DNA of 64,000 nt from the NCBI RefSeq assembly GCF_013386115.1, contig NZ_JACAOR010000010.1, forward strand, positions 62,001-126,000, given 5' to 3'. The DNA is from Pseudomonas gingeri (GTDB lineage: Bacteria; Pseudomonadota; Gammaproteobacteria; Pseudomonadales; Pseudomonadaceae). Of this stretch, positions 52,550-61,602 are shown one piece after another; position 1 is the first letter of the stretch; each line of letters begins with the position of its first letter. Under the pieces are notes generated by a model, which searched no databases, was not told the DNA's origin, and saw only the letters and a list, made by a program, of their open reading frames with translations. The position numbers and the translations under genes are program-made.

Positions 52550-52880
52550 GTGGTCAACTAATCCCGGACACGACATTAATTTTTTTGGCTTGACTGACGT
52601 CAGCCCACCGTTGAATTGGTGCGGTCAAATCCAGTTATACTGATGCATCAGATAGTGGCTGATGTCTCGGTGCGCTTTTTGGAGCGTCATGTAATCCACT
52701 CAGTGTTCAAACTCCGGAACACGCGCTCCGTCGGTCTATTATCCCAGCAGTTTCGACGACTCATGCTTTGGCGCATGCGGGTTGGCGAAACTGTCGGTTG
52801 CCATATTCGCGCGCCCTGATCCGAGTGAAACAACGGTCCCAGAGACCTATCTCGCTGCTCGTACGCCATATCCAGCGCTT
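52550..52880 (-). pseudogene. IS3-family transposase OrfB remnant
   Basis: Minus-strand pieces of the DDE integrase: PLFHSDQGARIWQPTV (second Asp region, altered), MRQSMSRRNCWDNRPTERVFRSLNTEW (normally SMSRRGNCWDNAPMERFFRSLK, with the Glu) and, after a phase change, AHRDISHYLMHQYNWI. Stops and missing bases break it. The end near 52556-52575 (actaatcccggacacgaca) recurs near 21302, marking another relic. Confidence 0.8.
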
Positions 52881-52896
52881 TTGCGAAAATGGTGCA

Positions 52897-52994
52897 AAAA
52901 TGGAGACAGATTTATTTCCACCCCCTACTCCAATGGCAAGAATTAAATCTGTCACCTTTTAGCCGTGTCACCTTTTAGCCGTCACCTTTTAGCC
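52897..52994. repeat. Inverted repeat plus three short tandem copies
   Basis: AAAATGGAGACAGATTTATTT (first 20 bases 52897-52916) pairs with AATTAAATCTGTCACCTTTT (52941-52960). The right arm is part of a 14-base unit GTCACCTTTTAGCC repeated at 52951, 52967 and 52981. Same family as 49030-49091. Confidence 0.65.
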
Positions 52995-52999
52995 CCTTA

Positions 53000-53791
53000 T
53001 CAAATCGCCCCATACTGCTTCTGCAAAGCATCCAACCGAGCCTGCTCGCTCTCACTCAGACCACTGGCATCAAACAGCGCCTTGCCGTCCGGACCATCAA
53101 GCCGGTAGACCTCGACAGACAGATACGCTCCGGCAGGCGCCTGGATATTGCCCCACTTGCCGAACTTGTCAGGCAGCAGCTTCCAGACAGCACCTTCGCC
53201 CGGCTCCAGTCCACCACCGATTTCATAGTGGAAAGCATCGACAAACCACGGGATAGCCCTTTCCGGACTGGCAATGGTTGCCTTGAAATAAGCCCGCAAG
53301 ATCGGGTAGGACGTACCGTTTTGAACCGTGAGTTCAATAATGGGCTGGGGGATTTTCGAGTACTTTTCAGCTTGACTCAATATTCTTGACTTGGGCACGG
53401 TGAACTTCAAGAGCTCAGCCTTGGCGGCCTCCGCAGACGCTACTCTGGTCTGCAACTCCTTGATCTCCAGCAAAGCCTGTTCCCGCTGCCTCTTGTCCTT
53501 CTCGATACGAATACCAGTCGCCATCGTGTTCAGTTCGGCGGCTGTCTTGCCGTTCAAACTTGCATTGATGTCCTTCTGCATTGCATCAGCCGACTTGTTC
53601 CTGAGATCCACGTTGCTCAATGCAATAAGCATCAGGTCGGCAGCGAACTGCTTTTTTTCCTCGGGAGAAAGCTTTTCGGCTACTTTTTTCGTGGACTCCT
53701 GCAAGGTTGCCTCTGTGGTGGCATCGAGTTTGGGGTCCCCACAGCCGGCCAACAATGCAGCAACAAGTCCAACAAGCAACATCCGTTTCAT
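53000..53791 (-). CDS. DUF6694 family lipoprotein
   Basis: 263 residues. MKRMLLVGLVAALLAGC ends in lipobox LAGC (Cys17). LDATTEATLQESTKKVAEKLSPEEKKQFAADLMLIAL is the DUF6694 pattern; a coiled-coil (EKDKRQREQALLEIKELQTRVASAEAAKAELLKF) follows, then a beta-rich C-terminal part. Anchored in the periplasm, function unknown. Transcribed alone between IS debris and tRNA-Cys. Confidence 0.8.
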   Translation of the reverse strand: MKRMLLVGLVAALLAGCGDPKLDATTEATLQESTKKVAEKLSPEEKKQFAADLMLIALSNVDLRNKSADAMQKDINASLNGKTAAELNTMATGIRIEKDKRQREQALLEIKELQTRVASAEAAKAELLKFTVPKSRILSQAEKYSKIPQPIIELTVQNGTSYPILRAYFKATIASPERAIPWFVDAFHYEIGGGLEPGEGAVWKLLPDKFGKWGNIQAPAGAYLSVEVYRLDGPDGKALFDASGLSESEQARLDALQKQYGAI

Positions 53792-53936
53792 CTGATTCCA
53801 TCCATAAAAAAACGGACTCTAGCAAAAGGCCATCACCTCGTCGCCTTCAACAGATGCTCTCATGATGGTCAGGGAGGCCCAGCGGCAGAAAGAGCTGAAA
53901 AAGCTCACAGGACGGGGCTTTCTCCAGCCCAAAGAA

Positions 53937-53968
53937 AAAGCCCCGTAGACGCTAATCTACGGGGCTTT
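53937..53968 (-). terminator. Rho-independent terminator of tRNA-Cys
   Basis: AAAGCCCCGTAGA / TCTACGGGGCTTT, perfect 13-bp stem with a 6-base loop; on the minus strand it runs into TTTTTCTTT. It sits 8 bp after the tRNA. Confidence 0.85.
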
Positions 53969-53975
53969 CGAAGAG

Positions 53976-54049
53976 TGGAGGCCGAGGTCGGAATCGAACC
54001 GGCGTAGATGGATTTGCAATCCACTGCATAACCATTTTGCTACTCGGCC
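53976..54049 (-). tRNA. tRNA-Cys (anticodon GCA)
   Basis: 74 nt with encoded CCA. The acceptor GGCCGAG (from 54049) pairs with CTCGGCC before TCCA; the anticodon loop UUGCAAA gives GCA. T-arm GGTTCGATTCC. No direct repeat of its 3' end was noticed to the left, so the accessory stretch beside it is not proven to be an integrated island. Confidence 0.95.
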
Positions 54050-54197
54050 TCAGGTCGAATCGAGCGCTCTTGCAAGCCAGGCTTGCCGCAACTCCTTGAT
54101 TCTTCAGCGTTCGCGACGTTGCCGTCCGAGCTGATGGCGCGCATTATGTCCTAGTTGAATGACACTGGCAACCCCCTGAATTCTAATAATTTTTAGG

Positions 54198-55655
54198 TCA
54201 GCCCAGGTCTTTCTGCGCAACCTCCAGGTGCACCAGGCGCGCCGCCAATGCCTTGGCCTGGCTCGCCACATCGGTGACCGCCGTGCTCTCCCACCACTGG
54301 CCCCGCAGCGGCGGCCCCATGGCAAACAAACGCGTGGACGTATCGCCCCCGGCATCCACCACCGCGCCGCCCGGATCAGCCGCGATGCCCAAGGCCAACG
54401 GCCCCGGGCGGATCAATCCGCGTGCCAGCAGTTGCTGGGGCAACGGGCGATCCACCCGGCGCCAGTCATATTCAATGCCCGTGGAGTTGATCAAGGCCGC
54501 GCCGCTGATCGTCAGCGTCTGCGACTCGCCCCGGGGCCGGATGGCGATACTCACCTGGCCGTCCCGGGGCTCGCCCAGGCCCTTGAGGGAAGCGGCCTCG
54601 ATGGTCAGTCGCCCTTCCCTGTGCAGGCGCTCCACCAGTTCGGCGCTCAGGGGCGGCGAACGGTGGTGATGGCTCTCCCACCACGGACGGACGTGACGGA
54701 CGAACTGTCGGCGCTGGACATCGCTGGCCTGGCTCCACAACCGACCGATGTGCGCCCGCACGGTGTCCAGCGGCGCCTGCCAGTCGATCCCGGCCTCCAC
54801 CGCCAAGGTGCATTGGCGACGCACCTCGCGCAGCAATTGCCGGGGGCTGCGGATACCGTGATCCGCGGCGAGGAAATCCACCCAGGCCGGTGGCTGGCGA
54901 CGGACATGGGGCAGCAGCCCGTGCCGGGAAATGACCCGGATCGGTCCGCGATGCCCGGCCTGCTCCAGGGACACCACGGCATCGACCATGGTCAGGCCGG
55001 AACCGATGATCAGCACCGTGCCTTGCGGATCAATCCGCGACATGGTCGCCACATCCCAGGGGTCCACCGCCGCCGCGTTCAAGCCACTGGATTGCTTCTG
55101 GCGGGTGCGCGCCGCCGGGAACATGCCGGTGGCCAGCACGGCACGGGTGCCTTGCAGTTGCTGGCCGTCGGCGAGGGTCAGGCGTACGCCGTCGCTGTCG
55201 CTTTGCAGATCAACCACCTCGCCGTGCACATGCTCGGCCGTCGAACCCCGGGTCGCGCCCTGCTCCCGGGCTTCGGCCAGACGCTGCTGCACGTACACGC
55301 CAAAAAGCCCGCGAGGCGGAAACAGCTCGCTGACCGGCACATGCTGCCGGTCCGACTCGGGCCAGCCTCCGGCGGCGATATGGGCCTGCAACCACTGGGT
55401 CAGGTCATCGGGATTGTCCGGGTCGACGCTCATCCGCGCCGCATTGCCGTTCAGCGTATGGCCCAGTTCCGTGGCGCTGTAGGCCTCACCCCGCCCCAAC
55501 TCGGCACGCGGCTCGACGATCAGGATCCGCCGCCGGCCCGGCAGGCGCAGCAACTGCACCGCCAGCATCGCACCGCTCAGGCCACCACCGACAATCAACA
55601 CATCGGCCGCCGGGATGGCGTGTGTCGCCTGTCCGCTCAGGGTTTCACTCATCAT
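54198..55655 (-). CDS. FAD/NAD(P)-binding protein (FAD-NAD(P)-binding HI0933/PF13454 type)
   Basis: 485 residues. The ADP-binding fold ADVLIVGGGLSGAMLAVQL (18-36) is followed by GRGEAYSATELGHTLNGNAARMS, typical of PF13454 proteins; a second nucleotide motif GTVLIIGSGLTMVDAVVSLEQAGH lies near 220. NSTGIEYDW is close to the C-terminus. A flavoprotein monooxygenase or reductase component. It begins 12 bp after the LivF-type gene and is the last gene of the long minus-strand operon. Substrate unknown; a link to the LLM and dehydrogenase-type monooxygenases is inferred from the operon. Confidence 0.85.
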   Translation of the reverse strand: MMSETLSGQATHAIPAADVLIVGGGLSGAMLAVQLLRLPGRRRILIVEPRAELGRGEAYSATELGHTLNGNAARMSVDPDNPDDLTQWLQAHIAAGGWPESDRQHVPVSELFPPRGLFGVYVQQRLAEAREQGATRGSTAEHVHGEVVDLQSDSDGVRLTLADGQQLQGTRAVLATGMFPAARTRQKQSSGLNAAAVDPWDVATMSRIDPQGTVLIIGSGLTMVDAVVSLEQAGHRGPIRVISRHGLLPHVRRQPPAWVDFLAADHGIRSPRQLLREVRRQCTLAVEAGIDWQAPLDTVRAHIGRLWSQASDVQRRQFVRHVRPWWESHHHRSPPLSAELVERLHREGRLTIEAASLKGLGEPRDGQVSIAIRPRGESQTLTISGAALINSTGIEYDWRRVDRPLPQQLLARGLIRPGPLALGIAADPGGAVVDAGGDTSTRLFAMGPPLRGQWWESTAVTDVASQAKALAARLVHLEVAQKDLG

Positions 55656-55667
55656 TCGCTCTCTTGT

Positions 55668-56435
55668 TCAGTGCTTGCCCAGGTAGAAATCGTGCAGGTC
55701 GCCCCGGGCCAGCAATTCATCCGCCGTACCGCTGAGCACCACCCGGCCGGTGTCGAGCACATGGGCCTGGGTCGCATACTTCAACGCTACGTTAATGTTT
55801 TGTTCGGCAATCAGGAAGCTGACCTGCTGTTCGCGATTGAGCTGGGCGACGATTTCGTAGATTTCCTGGACGATAATAGGCGCCAGGCCCATGGAAGGTT
55901 CGTCGAGCAAGACCAAAGCAGGCCGGGTCATCAGCGCCCGGCCGATGGCGACCATCTGCTGCTCGCCGCCGGAGGTCAGCCCGGCCTGGGTCTTGCGCTT
56001 GGTTTTCAGGCGCGGGAACCAGGCATACACCCGCTCCAGGTCCTCCTGCATCTGCCGCCGCCCGATGCCGCGGACAAAACCGCCGCTGCGCAGGTTGTCC
56101 TCCACCGTCAGTTGGCCGAACACATGGCGACCTTCCAGTACATGCACCAGGCCGTCACGCACGCGCTGGCTGGGGTCGACCGCCAGGCTGTCCCGCCCCT
56201 GGAAGTGGATGCCGCCGCGCGTGACCTGCGCCCGCTCGGCCCGCACCAGCCCGGAGATGGCCTTGAGTGTCGTGCTTTTGCCGGCGCCGTTGGCCCCGAG
56301 CAAGGCGACGATGCCGCCCTTGGGCACGCTCAGGGAGACGCCGGACACCGCGAGGATCGTCCGGTCGTAGATCACCTCGATGTCCGTCACCTGCAACAGC
56401 GGCGCAGCGCCCGCCTCGACCGCCGGCTGGCCCAT
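55668..56435 (-). CDS. ABC transporter ATPase, LivF type
   Basis: 255 residues. Walker A GANGAGKST, signature region LTSGGEQQMVAIGRAL, Walker B ALVLLDEPSMGLAP and FLIAEQNINVALKYA at the end. EIYEIVAQLNREQQ and the short length are LivF-like. Partner of the LivG-type ATPase in a branched-chain-amino-acid-family importer (HAAT). 3 bp after the binding-protein stop. Confidence 0.92.
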   Translation of the reverse strand: MGQPAVEAGAAPLLQVTDIEVIYDRTILAVSGVSLSVPKGGIVALLGANGAGKSTTLKAISGLVRAERAQVTRGGIHFQGRDSLAVDPSQRVRDGLVHVLEGRHVFGQLTVEDNLRSGGFVRGIGRRQMQEDLERVYAWFPRLKTKRKTQAGLTSGGEQQMVAIGRALMTRPALVLLDEPSMGLAPIIVQEIYEIVAQLNREQQVSFLIAEQNINVALKYATQAHVLDTGRVVLSGTADELLARGDLHDFYLGKH

Positions 56436-56438
56436 GGC

Positions 56439-57779
56439 TTATTCGCCTGCCGCGCAGGTGCGCGGGGTCAGGTGTTTTTCTGCCGCGAAGGCCGCCGATT
56501 TCTCGTCGATCAACGGCCGCAACAGCGCCCGGTCCGCCGCGATCCAGTCGCTGACCAGGCTCCAGTGCGCGCCGTCCCACTGCTGGACCCGCGCCGAGCC
56601 GCCGCCTTCATGGTCGCTGCAGGACAGTTTCAGGTTCTGCATGAGGCCGTAGAAGCCCATGGCCTTGAGTCGCGCATCGTCGATATCCAGGTGCTCCAGG
56701 CCCCAGCGCCCTTCCTCGCCATGCAGCGGCCGCTTGCCGAACTTGCCCTGGCCGGTACGAATCGCCTCCACGGCAATCGCCGCGTTCACCAGCCCGGAGT
56801 TGTAGTAGACGCTGCCGAAGTTGTTCAGGTCCTTGAGGTCGCTCTTGCCCTTGTCGAGGATGTACTGCTTGAGGCGCTTGTGGATCTCGAAATCAGCGCC
56901 CGCCGGATACGGTGTCAACGCCAGGTAGCCCTTGGCCGCGGCGCCCGCCGGCAGGACGTCTTCGCTGGAGCTGGCCCAGATATCGCCGACGATATGGTCC
57001 ACCGGGAAGCCGAAGCGCGCAGCGGTCTTGACCGCGACCGGCGTCGACACGCCCCAGGTGCGCAGGAACACCCAGTCCGGGTTGAGCTGGCGAATCTGCC
57101 GCCATTGTGCCGACTGTTCGTTGCCCGGGTCGGCTACCGGAATCTGGATATTCTCGAAGCCGTATTTTTCCGCCAGCAGTTTCAGCGGGCCGAGGGTTTC
57201 GCGGCCATAGGCCGAGTCGTGGTAGACGGTGGCGATCTTCTTGCCCTTGAGCTTGTCGAAGCCGCCTTCGCGCTGGGCGATGTAGTTCACCAGGGTCGAG
57301 GCTTCGCTGTAGAAGGTCAGCATCACCGGGAAGTTGTAGGGGAACACCTTGCCGTCGGTGGCCTCGGTGCGTCCGTAGCCCAGGGTGATCAGCGGGATCT
57401 TGTCGACTTCCGCGCGTTCGCTCAGGGCATAGGCCGCCGGCGCGCCGTTAGGCTGGTAGACCGCCACCGGCGCGCCATCGAGGCCGTTCTTGAAGCGCTC
57501 GTAGCACTCGATGCCCTTCTCCGCCGTCCATTCGGTCTCGCACTCCTGCCACACCAGCTTGACGCCGTTGATGCCGCCTTCCACTTCGTTGATGTAGTTG
57601 AGGTAGTCGATCATCCCGGCCCACACCTGCACGCCGCTGGAGGCGTAGGCGCCAACCCGGTAGGTGGCCAGGGGAAAGAACTGCTGGTCGGGCGAGGCCT
57701 GGACCATCGGCGCGGTACTGCCGAGCACCGTCAGGGCCAGGGCCGCGACGGTCAGTGAACGTTTGAAAAGTGCACGCAT
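56439..57779 (-). CDS. Periplasmic binding protein, branched-chain amino acid (Peripla_BP_6) type
   Basis: 446 residues, longer than LivJ/K (about 370). An N-terminal signal (LFKRSLTVAALALTVLGSTAPMVQA) is followed by a type I periplasmic-binding fold: YLNYINEVEGGINGVKLVWQECETEWTAEKGIECYERFKNGL, then PLITLGYGRTEATDG and KIATVYHDSAYGRETLGPLK. These longer members accompany aromatic, amide or organosulfur systems rather than leucine uptake. It lies 36 bp after the LivM-type gene. Confidence 0.88.
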   Translation of the reverse strand: MRALFKRSLTVAALALTVLGSTAPMVQASPDQQFFPLATYRVGAYASSGVQVWAGMIDYLNYINEVEGGINGVKLVWQECETEWTAEKGIECYERFKNGLDGAPVAVYQPNGAPAAYALSERAEVDKIPLITLGYGRTEATDGKVFPYNFPVMLTFYSEASTLVNYIAQREGGFDKLKGKKIATVYHDSAYGRETLGPLKLLAEKYGFENIQIPVADPGNEQSAQWRQIRQLNPDWVFLRTWGVSTPVAVKTAARFGFPVDHIVGDIWASSSEDVLPAGAAAKGYLALTPYPAGADFEIHKRLKQYILDKGKSDLKDLNNFGSVYYNSGLVNAAIAVEAIRTGQGKFGKRPLHGEEGRWGLEHLDIDDARLKAMGFYGLMQNLKLSCSDHEGGGSARVQQWDGAHWSLVSDWIAADRALLRPLIDEKSAAFAAEKHLTPRTCAAGE

Positions 57780-57815
57780 GGTGGAATCGTTCTCCAGGGA
57801 TGGGAAGTCGGGAAG

Positions 57816-58865
57816 TCAGAAGCGCAACGGCCAGTGCCGCAGGCGGTCGCGGGTATTGCCCAGCAGGCGGATCAGTCCCTCCGGTTCCTTGATCAGGAAC
57901 AGGATGATCAGCACGCCGAAGATGATTTTCTGCAGGTTCTGCAACTGCCCGGCATCCACCGCACCGCCCAGCAGGGCCTGGCCGAGGTGGCTGAGCAGGA
58001 TCGGCAACAGGCAGATAAAGGCCGCGCCGACGAAGTTGCCGGCGATGCTGCCCATGCCGCCGATAATGATGATGAAGAGGATCTGGAACGAGCGGTTGAT
58101 ATCGAAGCTGCCGGCGCTCGCCGTGCCCAGGTAGGCGAATGCCCACAGCGCCCCGGCGATGCCCAGGTAGAACGAACTGATGGCAAAGGCCAGGTGCTTG
58201 TAGCGGGCCACCGGAATACCGATCACCGCGGCGGCGGTGTCCATGTCGCGGATCGCCATCCAGTTGCGCCCGGTCTGGCTGTTCACCAGGTTGCGCGCGA
58301 CCCAGGTCAGCAGCAGCACCGTGACCAGGGTCAGCAGGTAGCGCCCCAGCGGCGTGTTCAAGTCATGCCCGAACAGCGACAGGCTCGGCGCGGAAATGGT
58401 CCCGGACGATCCGTAGTTGTAGAACCAGGGAAACTTGACGAACAGCCACTCCAGGAAGAACTGCGCGGCCAGGGTGGTGACCATCAGGTAGAAGCCCTTG
58501 ATCCGCGAACTGGGCAGGCCGAACAGCAGGCCCACCAGGCCGCTGATGATACCGCCGCCAAGCAGAGCCAGCGGCAGGCCCAGTTCCGGCAGGCGTAGCA
58601 GGAAGCCGTAGGTGGCAAAGGCCCCTACCGCCATGAAGCCGGCCGCGCCGACCGAGGTCTGCCCGGTGTAGCCGGTCAGCAGGTTGAGCCCGAGGCCGGC
58701 CAGGGACAGCACCAGGAACGGGATCAGGATTGCGCTGAGCCAATAATCGTTGCCCACCAGCGGCACCACGCCGAAGGCCAGCACCAGCATGCCGAGCAGC
58801 GACCACGGCAGGCGCCGTTCGATCAGCACCCAGGGCGCCGTTTCATTCATCACGGGAACAGACAT
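57816..58865 (-). CDS. ABC transporter permease, LivM type
   Basis: 349 residues, about nine to ten helices. LAGLGLNLLTGYTGQTSVGAAGFMAVGAFATYGF, MAIRDMDTAAAVIGIPVARYKHLAFAISSFYLGIAGALWAF and GGMGSIAGNFVGAAFICLLPILL are the LivM hallmarks. Starts 3 bp after the LivH-type stop. Confidence 0.92.
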   Translation of the reverse strand: MSVPVMNETAPWVLIERRLPWSLLGMLVLAFGVVPLVGNDYWLSAILIPFLVLSLAGLGLNLLTGYTGQTSVGAAGFMAVGAFATYGFLLRLPELGLPLALLGGGIISGLVGLLFGLPSSRIKGFYLMVTTLAAQFFLEWLFVKFPWFYNYGSSGTISAPSLSLFGHDLNTPLGRYLLTLVTVLLLTWVARNLVNSQTGRNWMAIRDMDTAAAVIGIPVARYKHLAFAISSFYLGIAGALWAFAYLGTASAGSFDINRSFQILFIIIIGGMGSIAGNFVGAAFICLLPILLSHLGQALLGGAVDAGQLQNLQKIIFGVLIILFLIKEPEGLIRLLGNTRDRLRHWPLRF

Positions 58866-58868
58866 GCT

Positions 58869-59750
58869 TCAGACTCGCTCGATGGCCCGCTCGCCGAACA
58901 GGCCGGCCGGGCGGATATACAGGAAGGCCAACGCCAGGACATAGGCGAACCAGGGAGTGATGCCGCCGCCGATCAGCGGGCCGATATAGACCTCGGCGAG
59001 GTTCTCGGCGGCGCCGACGATCAACCCGCCGACAATCGCCCCGCCAATCGAGGTGAAGCCGCCTATGATCAGCACCGGCAAGGCCTTGAGCACCACCAGC
59101 GACAGGGAAAACTGCACCCCTTGCCGTGCGCCCCAGAGCAGCCCCGCCACCAGGCCGACGCAGCCGGCCACGGCCCAGACGATCTGCCAGATGCGATTGA
59201 GGTTGATGCCGATGGACAACGCCGCGGTGGTGTCATCGGCCACCGCCCGCAGCGACACGCCGATGCGGGTCTTGTTGAACAGCAGCGCCAGGACCACCAC
59301 CAGCACCACGGCGGTGGCGGCGGCAATCAGGTCGAACTGGCTGAGCATCACCCCGTGGATAAACAGCGGCACGTCGTCGATGCCCAGGTCCAGCGCGCGG
59401 ACCTGCGAGCCCATCAGCCCCTGGGCCAGGCCTTCGATAATGAACGACAGGCCGAGGGTCGCCATGAACAGGGTGATCTGCGAACGGTTGACCAGCGGCC
59501 GCAGCACCAGGCGCTCGATCAGCAGCGCGCCGATCACCATCACCCCCACCGCCAGCAGCAATGCCAGGGCAAAGGGCACGCCCTGATCGTGCAGGCTGAC
59601 AAAGGTCAGCGCGGCGAACAGCAGCATCGAGCCCTGGGCGAAATTGAACACGCCGCTGGCCTTGTAGATCAGCACGAAGCCGATGGCGACCAGCGAATAG
59701 AGGGTGCCTGCGAGCAGCCCGCCGATCAGGGTTTCGAGGAAAAAGCCCAT
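58869..59750 (-). CDS. ABC transporter permease, LivH type
   Basis: 293 residues, eight helices. LIGGLLAGTLYSLVAIGFVLIYKASGVFNFAQGSM at the start and FTSIGGAIVGGLIVGAAENLAEVY near the end define LivH. RAVADDTTAALSIGINLNRIW is the ATPase-contact loop. The ATG at 59750 overlaps the last base of the LivG-type gene. Confidence 0.92.
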   Translation of the reverse strand: MGFFLETLIGGLLAGTLYSLVAIGFVLIYKASGVFNFAQGSMLLFAALTFVSLHDQGVPFALALLLAVGVMVIGALLIERLVLRPLVNRSQITLFMATLGLSFIIEGLAQGLMGSQVRALDLGIDDVPLFIHGVMLSQFDLIAAATAVVLVVVLALLFNKTRIGVSLRAVADDTTAALSIGINLNRIWQIVWAVAGCVGLVAGLLWGARQGVQFSLSLVVLKALPVLIIGGFTSIGGAIVGGLIVGAAENLAEVYIGPLIGGGITPWFAYVLALAFLYIRPAGLFGERAIERV

Positions 59751-60526
59751 CAGTGCACCGCTCCCAGGTAGGCCGCGATCACCTCGGGATTACCCTGCAC
59801 TTCAGCCGGCGTCCCGTCGCCGACCTTGCGCCCGTAATCGAGCACCACCACATGATCGGACAAGCCCATCACCACCCCCATGTCATGTTCGATCAGCACC
59901 ACGGTGGTGCCGAGGTCGCGATTGACGTCGGCGATAAACCGCGCCATTTCCTGTTTTTCTTCGGCGTTCATGCCGGCCATGGGCTCGTCCAGCAGCAACA
60001 GCGTGGGCCCGGCGATCAGCGCCCGGCCCAGTTCCACGCGTTTTTGCAGGCCGTAGGACAAGGTGCCCACCGGCACATCGCGCAGGGCCTGCAATTCAAG
60101 CAGTTGGAGAATGTGCTGGGCCTTGCGGCGAAAGGCCTCGGCCTCGCGGCGGGCGCGGGGCAGTCCCAGGGCCTGTTCGAGAAAATGGCTGCGCATATGC
60201 CGCGACAGCCCGGTCAGCAGGTTGTCGATCACGCTCATCTTCTTGAACAGCGCGTTGTTCTGGAAGGTCCGACCAATGCCCTGGCGGGCCGCGTCCAGGG
60301 GATCGATACGGCGCAAACGGCGCTGCTCGAAGACGATCTCGCCGCTGTCGAAGCGATAGACCCCGTTCAACAGGTTGAGCAACGAACTCTTGCCCGCCCC
60401 GTTGGGCCCGATCAGGGCGCAGATCTCGCCGCGACGCACGTCGAACGACAGTTCATTGATGGCCTTGACCCCCTTGAACGACAGCGACACACCACGCACC
60501 TGCAGAATCGGCTCGACCACACTCAT
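59750..60526 (-). CDS. ABC transporter ATPase, LivG type
   Basis: 258 residues from ATG 60526, which overlaps the preceding stop (ATGA). Walker A GPNGAGKSS, LNGVYRFDSGEIVFEQRR, TFQNNALFKKMSVIDNLLTGLSRH, signature LSYGLQKRVELGRAL, Walker B LLLLDEPMAGMN and LIEHDMGVVMGLSDHVVVLDYG are LivG-type; the signature has LSYGL rather than LSGGQ, as often in LivG. Confidence 0.92.
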   Translation of the reverse strand: MSVVEPILQVRGVSLSFKGVKAINELSFDVRRGEICALIGPNGAGKSSLLNLLNGVYRFDSGEIVFEQRRLRRIDPLDAARQGIGRTFQNNALFKKMSVIDNLLTGLSRHMRSHFLEQALGLPRARREAEAFRRKAQHILQLLELQALRDVPVGTLSYGLQKRVELGRALIAGPTLLLLDEPMAGMNAEEKQEMARFIADVNRDLGTTVVLIEHDMGVVMGLSDHVVVLDYGRKVGDGTPAEVQGNPEVIAAYLGAVH

Positions 60527-61518
60527 GCGCTTTTCCGTCCGGGGGCATCCACCCGCCATTGATTGAAGGTCGCCGGCACCTGTGACGGGCTCGACGGTTG
60601 CCAGATGTATTGCAAACGCTGGAAGCCCAGCAGGCGCCGCACCCGTTGCTTGAACAGGCGGGCCACGAGCCGCTCGGGATGGGCCAGCGCCCATTCGCAC
60701 AGGCGTCGACGCCAGCTGTCCCGGGGAGCCAGGCGTTGTTCGATCTCGTCCGCCAGGGCCTGCAGGCGCTCGGCCGACAGCAACAGGCCGGAGGGAGCCA
60801 CTTCGCGCCGATCACGGCTGGCGCTGTCGCGGCTTTCCGGAAAAGCCAGGCTGTGACCGGTGTTCAGCCATTGCTCCAGCAGCACGCTCAGGCCGCTCTG
60901 CCAGCGGGTGTCCTCCTCGCTCCACAGCTGCGGTTGGGTGCCTGCTGTGCGCCACAGCACCAGTGGGCGGGGCTTCTGGCTGTCGCCCGACAGCGTGGCG
61001 AAGGCCAGTACGGTTTGCCGTGGCGAACCCGGCAGGCGCCCCGGCAACTGATTGCCGATCAGCACCCCTGGAGCAGCGCCGGAATCGCCGACAGCCAGCC
61101 AGTCGAGCAGTTGCTGGCGGCTGTCGACAAATCCGTGGCTCGGTTGCAGACGCCAGAACGCCTGGCCGAGGGCTTCGGCGCCCAGCTCCGGAGCGAGGAC
61201 CAGCACCTGACCGCCGATGGAATAGGCCGCCAGCGCCAGCAACAACAGGTTGGGCTCCAGCGCACCGCTGACCGCCAGGCGCGAATCGGCCGTGAAATCC
61301 TGCTGGCGCAGACCATCGGCCAGGCGCTCGACCTCGCGCAAGGCATCGATCCAGCGCCAGCTGTGCCATTGCCCGTGGCGCTTGTGGCGCAAGGCGCCCT
61401 GCAACGGACTGACCTGGGCCCAGTGGCGCAATTGCTCAAGGGCACCGGGAAAGATCGGGACCGTTTCGCCGTGGGGCGGATGGATAAGCGGCGGACGCTT
61501 CAGTTCGTGCACGCTCAT
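60523..61518 (-). CDS. Degenerate AMP-binding (acyl-CoA synthetase-like) protein
   Basis: 331 residues, little over half of an acyl-CoA synthetase. The N-terminal part matches the start of ANL enzymes (LRHKRHGQWHSWRWIDALREVERLADGLRQ; RLAVSGALEPNLLLLALAAYSIGGQVLVLAPEL). The phosphate-binding loop (SGTTGxPKG) is absent: at that place it reads TLSGDSQKPRPLVLWRTAGTQ. The YGxTE and hinge motifs and the C-terminal Lys are not found, so CoA ligation is not expected. The frame is intact and coupled to livG, so the gene is under selection. It may be a structural or regulatory relic. Full-length synthetases occupy this slot in some related operons. Confidence 0.7.
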   Translation of the reverse strand: MSVHELKRPPLIHPPHGETVPIFPGALEQLRHWAQVSPLQGALRHKRHGQWHSWRWIDALREVERLADGLRQQDFTADSRLAVSGALEPNLLLLALAAYSIGGQVLVLAPELGAEALGQAFWRLQPSHGFVDSRQQLLDWLAVGDSGAAPGVLIGNQLPGRLPGSPRQTVLAFATLSGDSQKPRPLVLWRTAGTQPQLWSEEDTRWQSGLSVLLEQWLNTGHSLAFPESRDSASRDRREVAPSGLLLSAERLQALADEIEQRLAPRDSWRRRLCEWALAHPERLVARLFKQRVRRLLGFQRLQYIWQPSSPSQVPATFNQWRVDAPGRKSA

Positions 61519-61602
61519 GGGCTCACCTCGTTCAGTCGTTTGGCGTGCGGTGGTCCGCTGGCGGATATGGATACATCTGTAAAGTTGTCAGTGCGCTCGC
61601 CA

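Noticed and set aside
54228..57758. Plus-strand open frame of 1176 codons
   Set aside because: Lies opposite three well-supported minus-strand genes (FAD protein, LivF, binding protein). It is an antisense frame kept open by GC-rich codon bias; its composition is Arg/His/Gln-rich with no domain.
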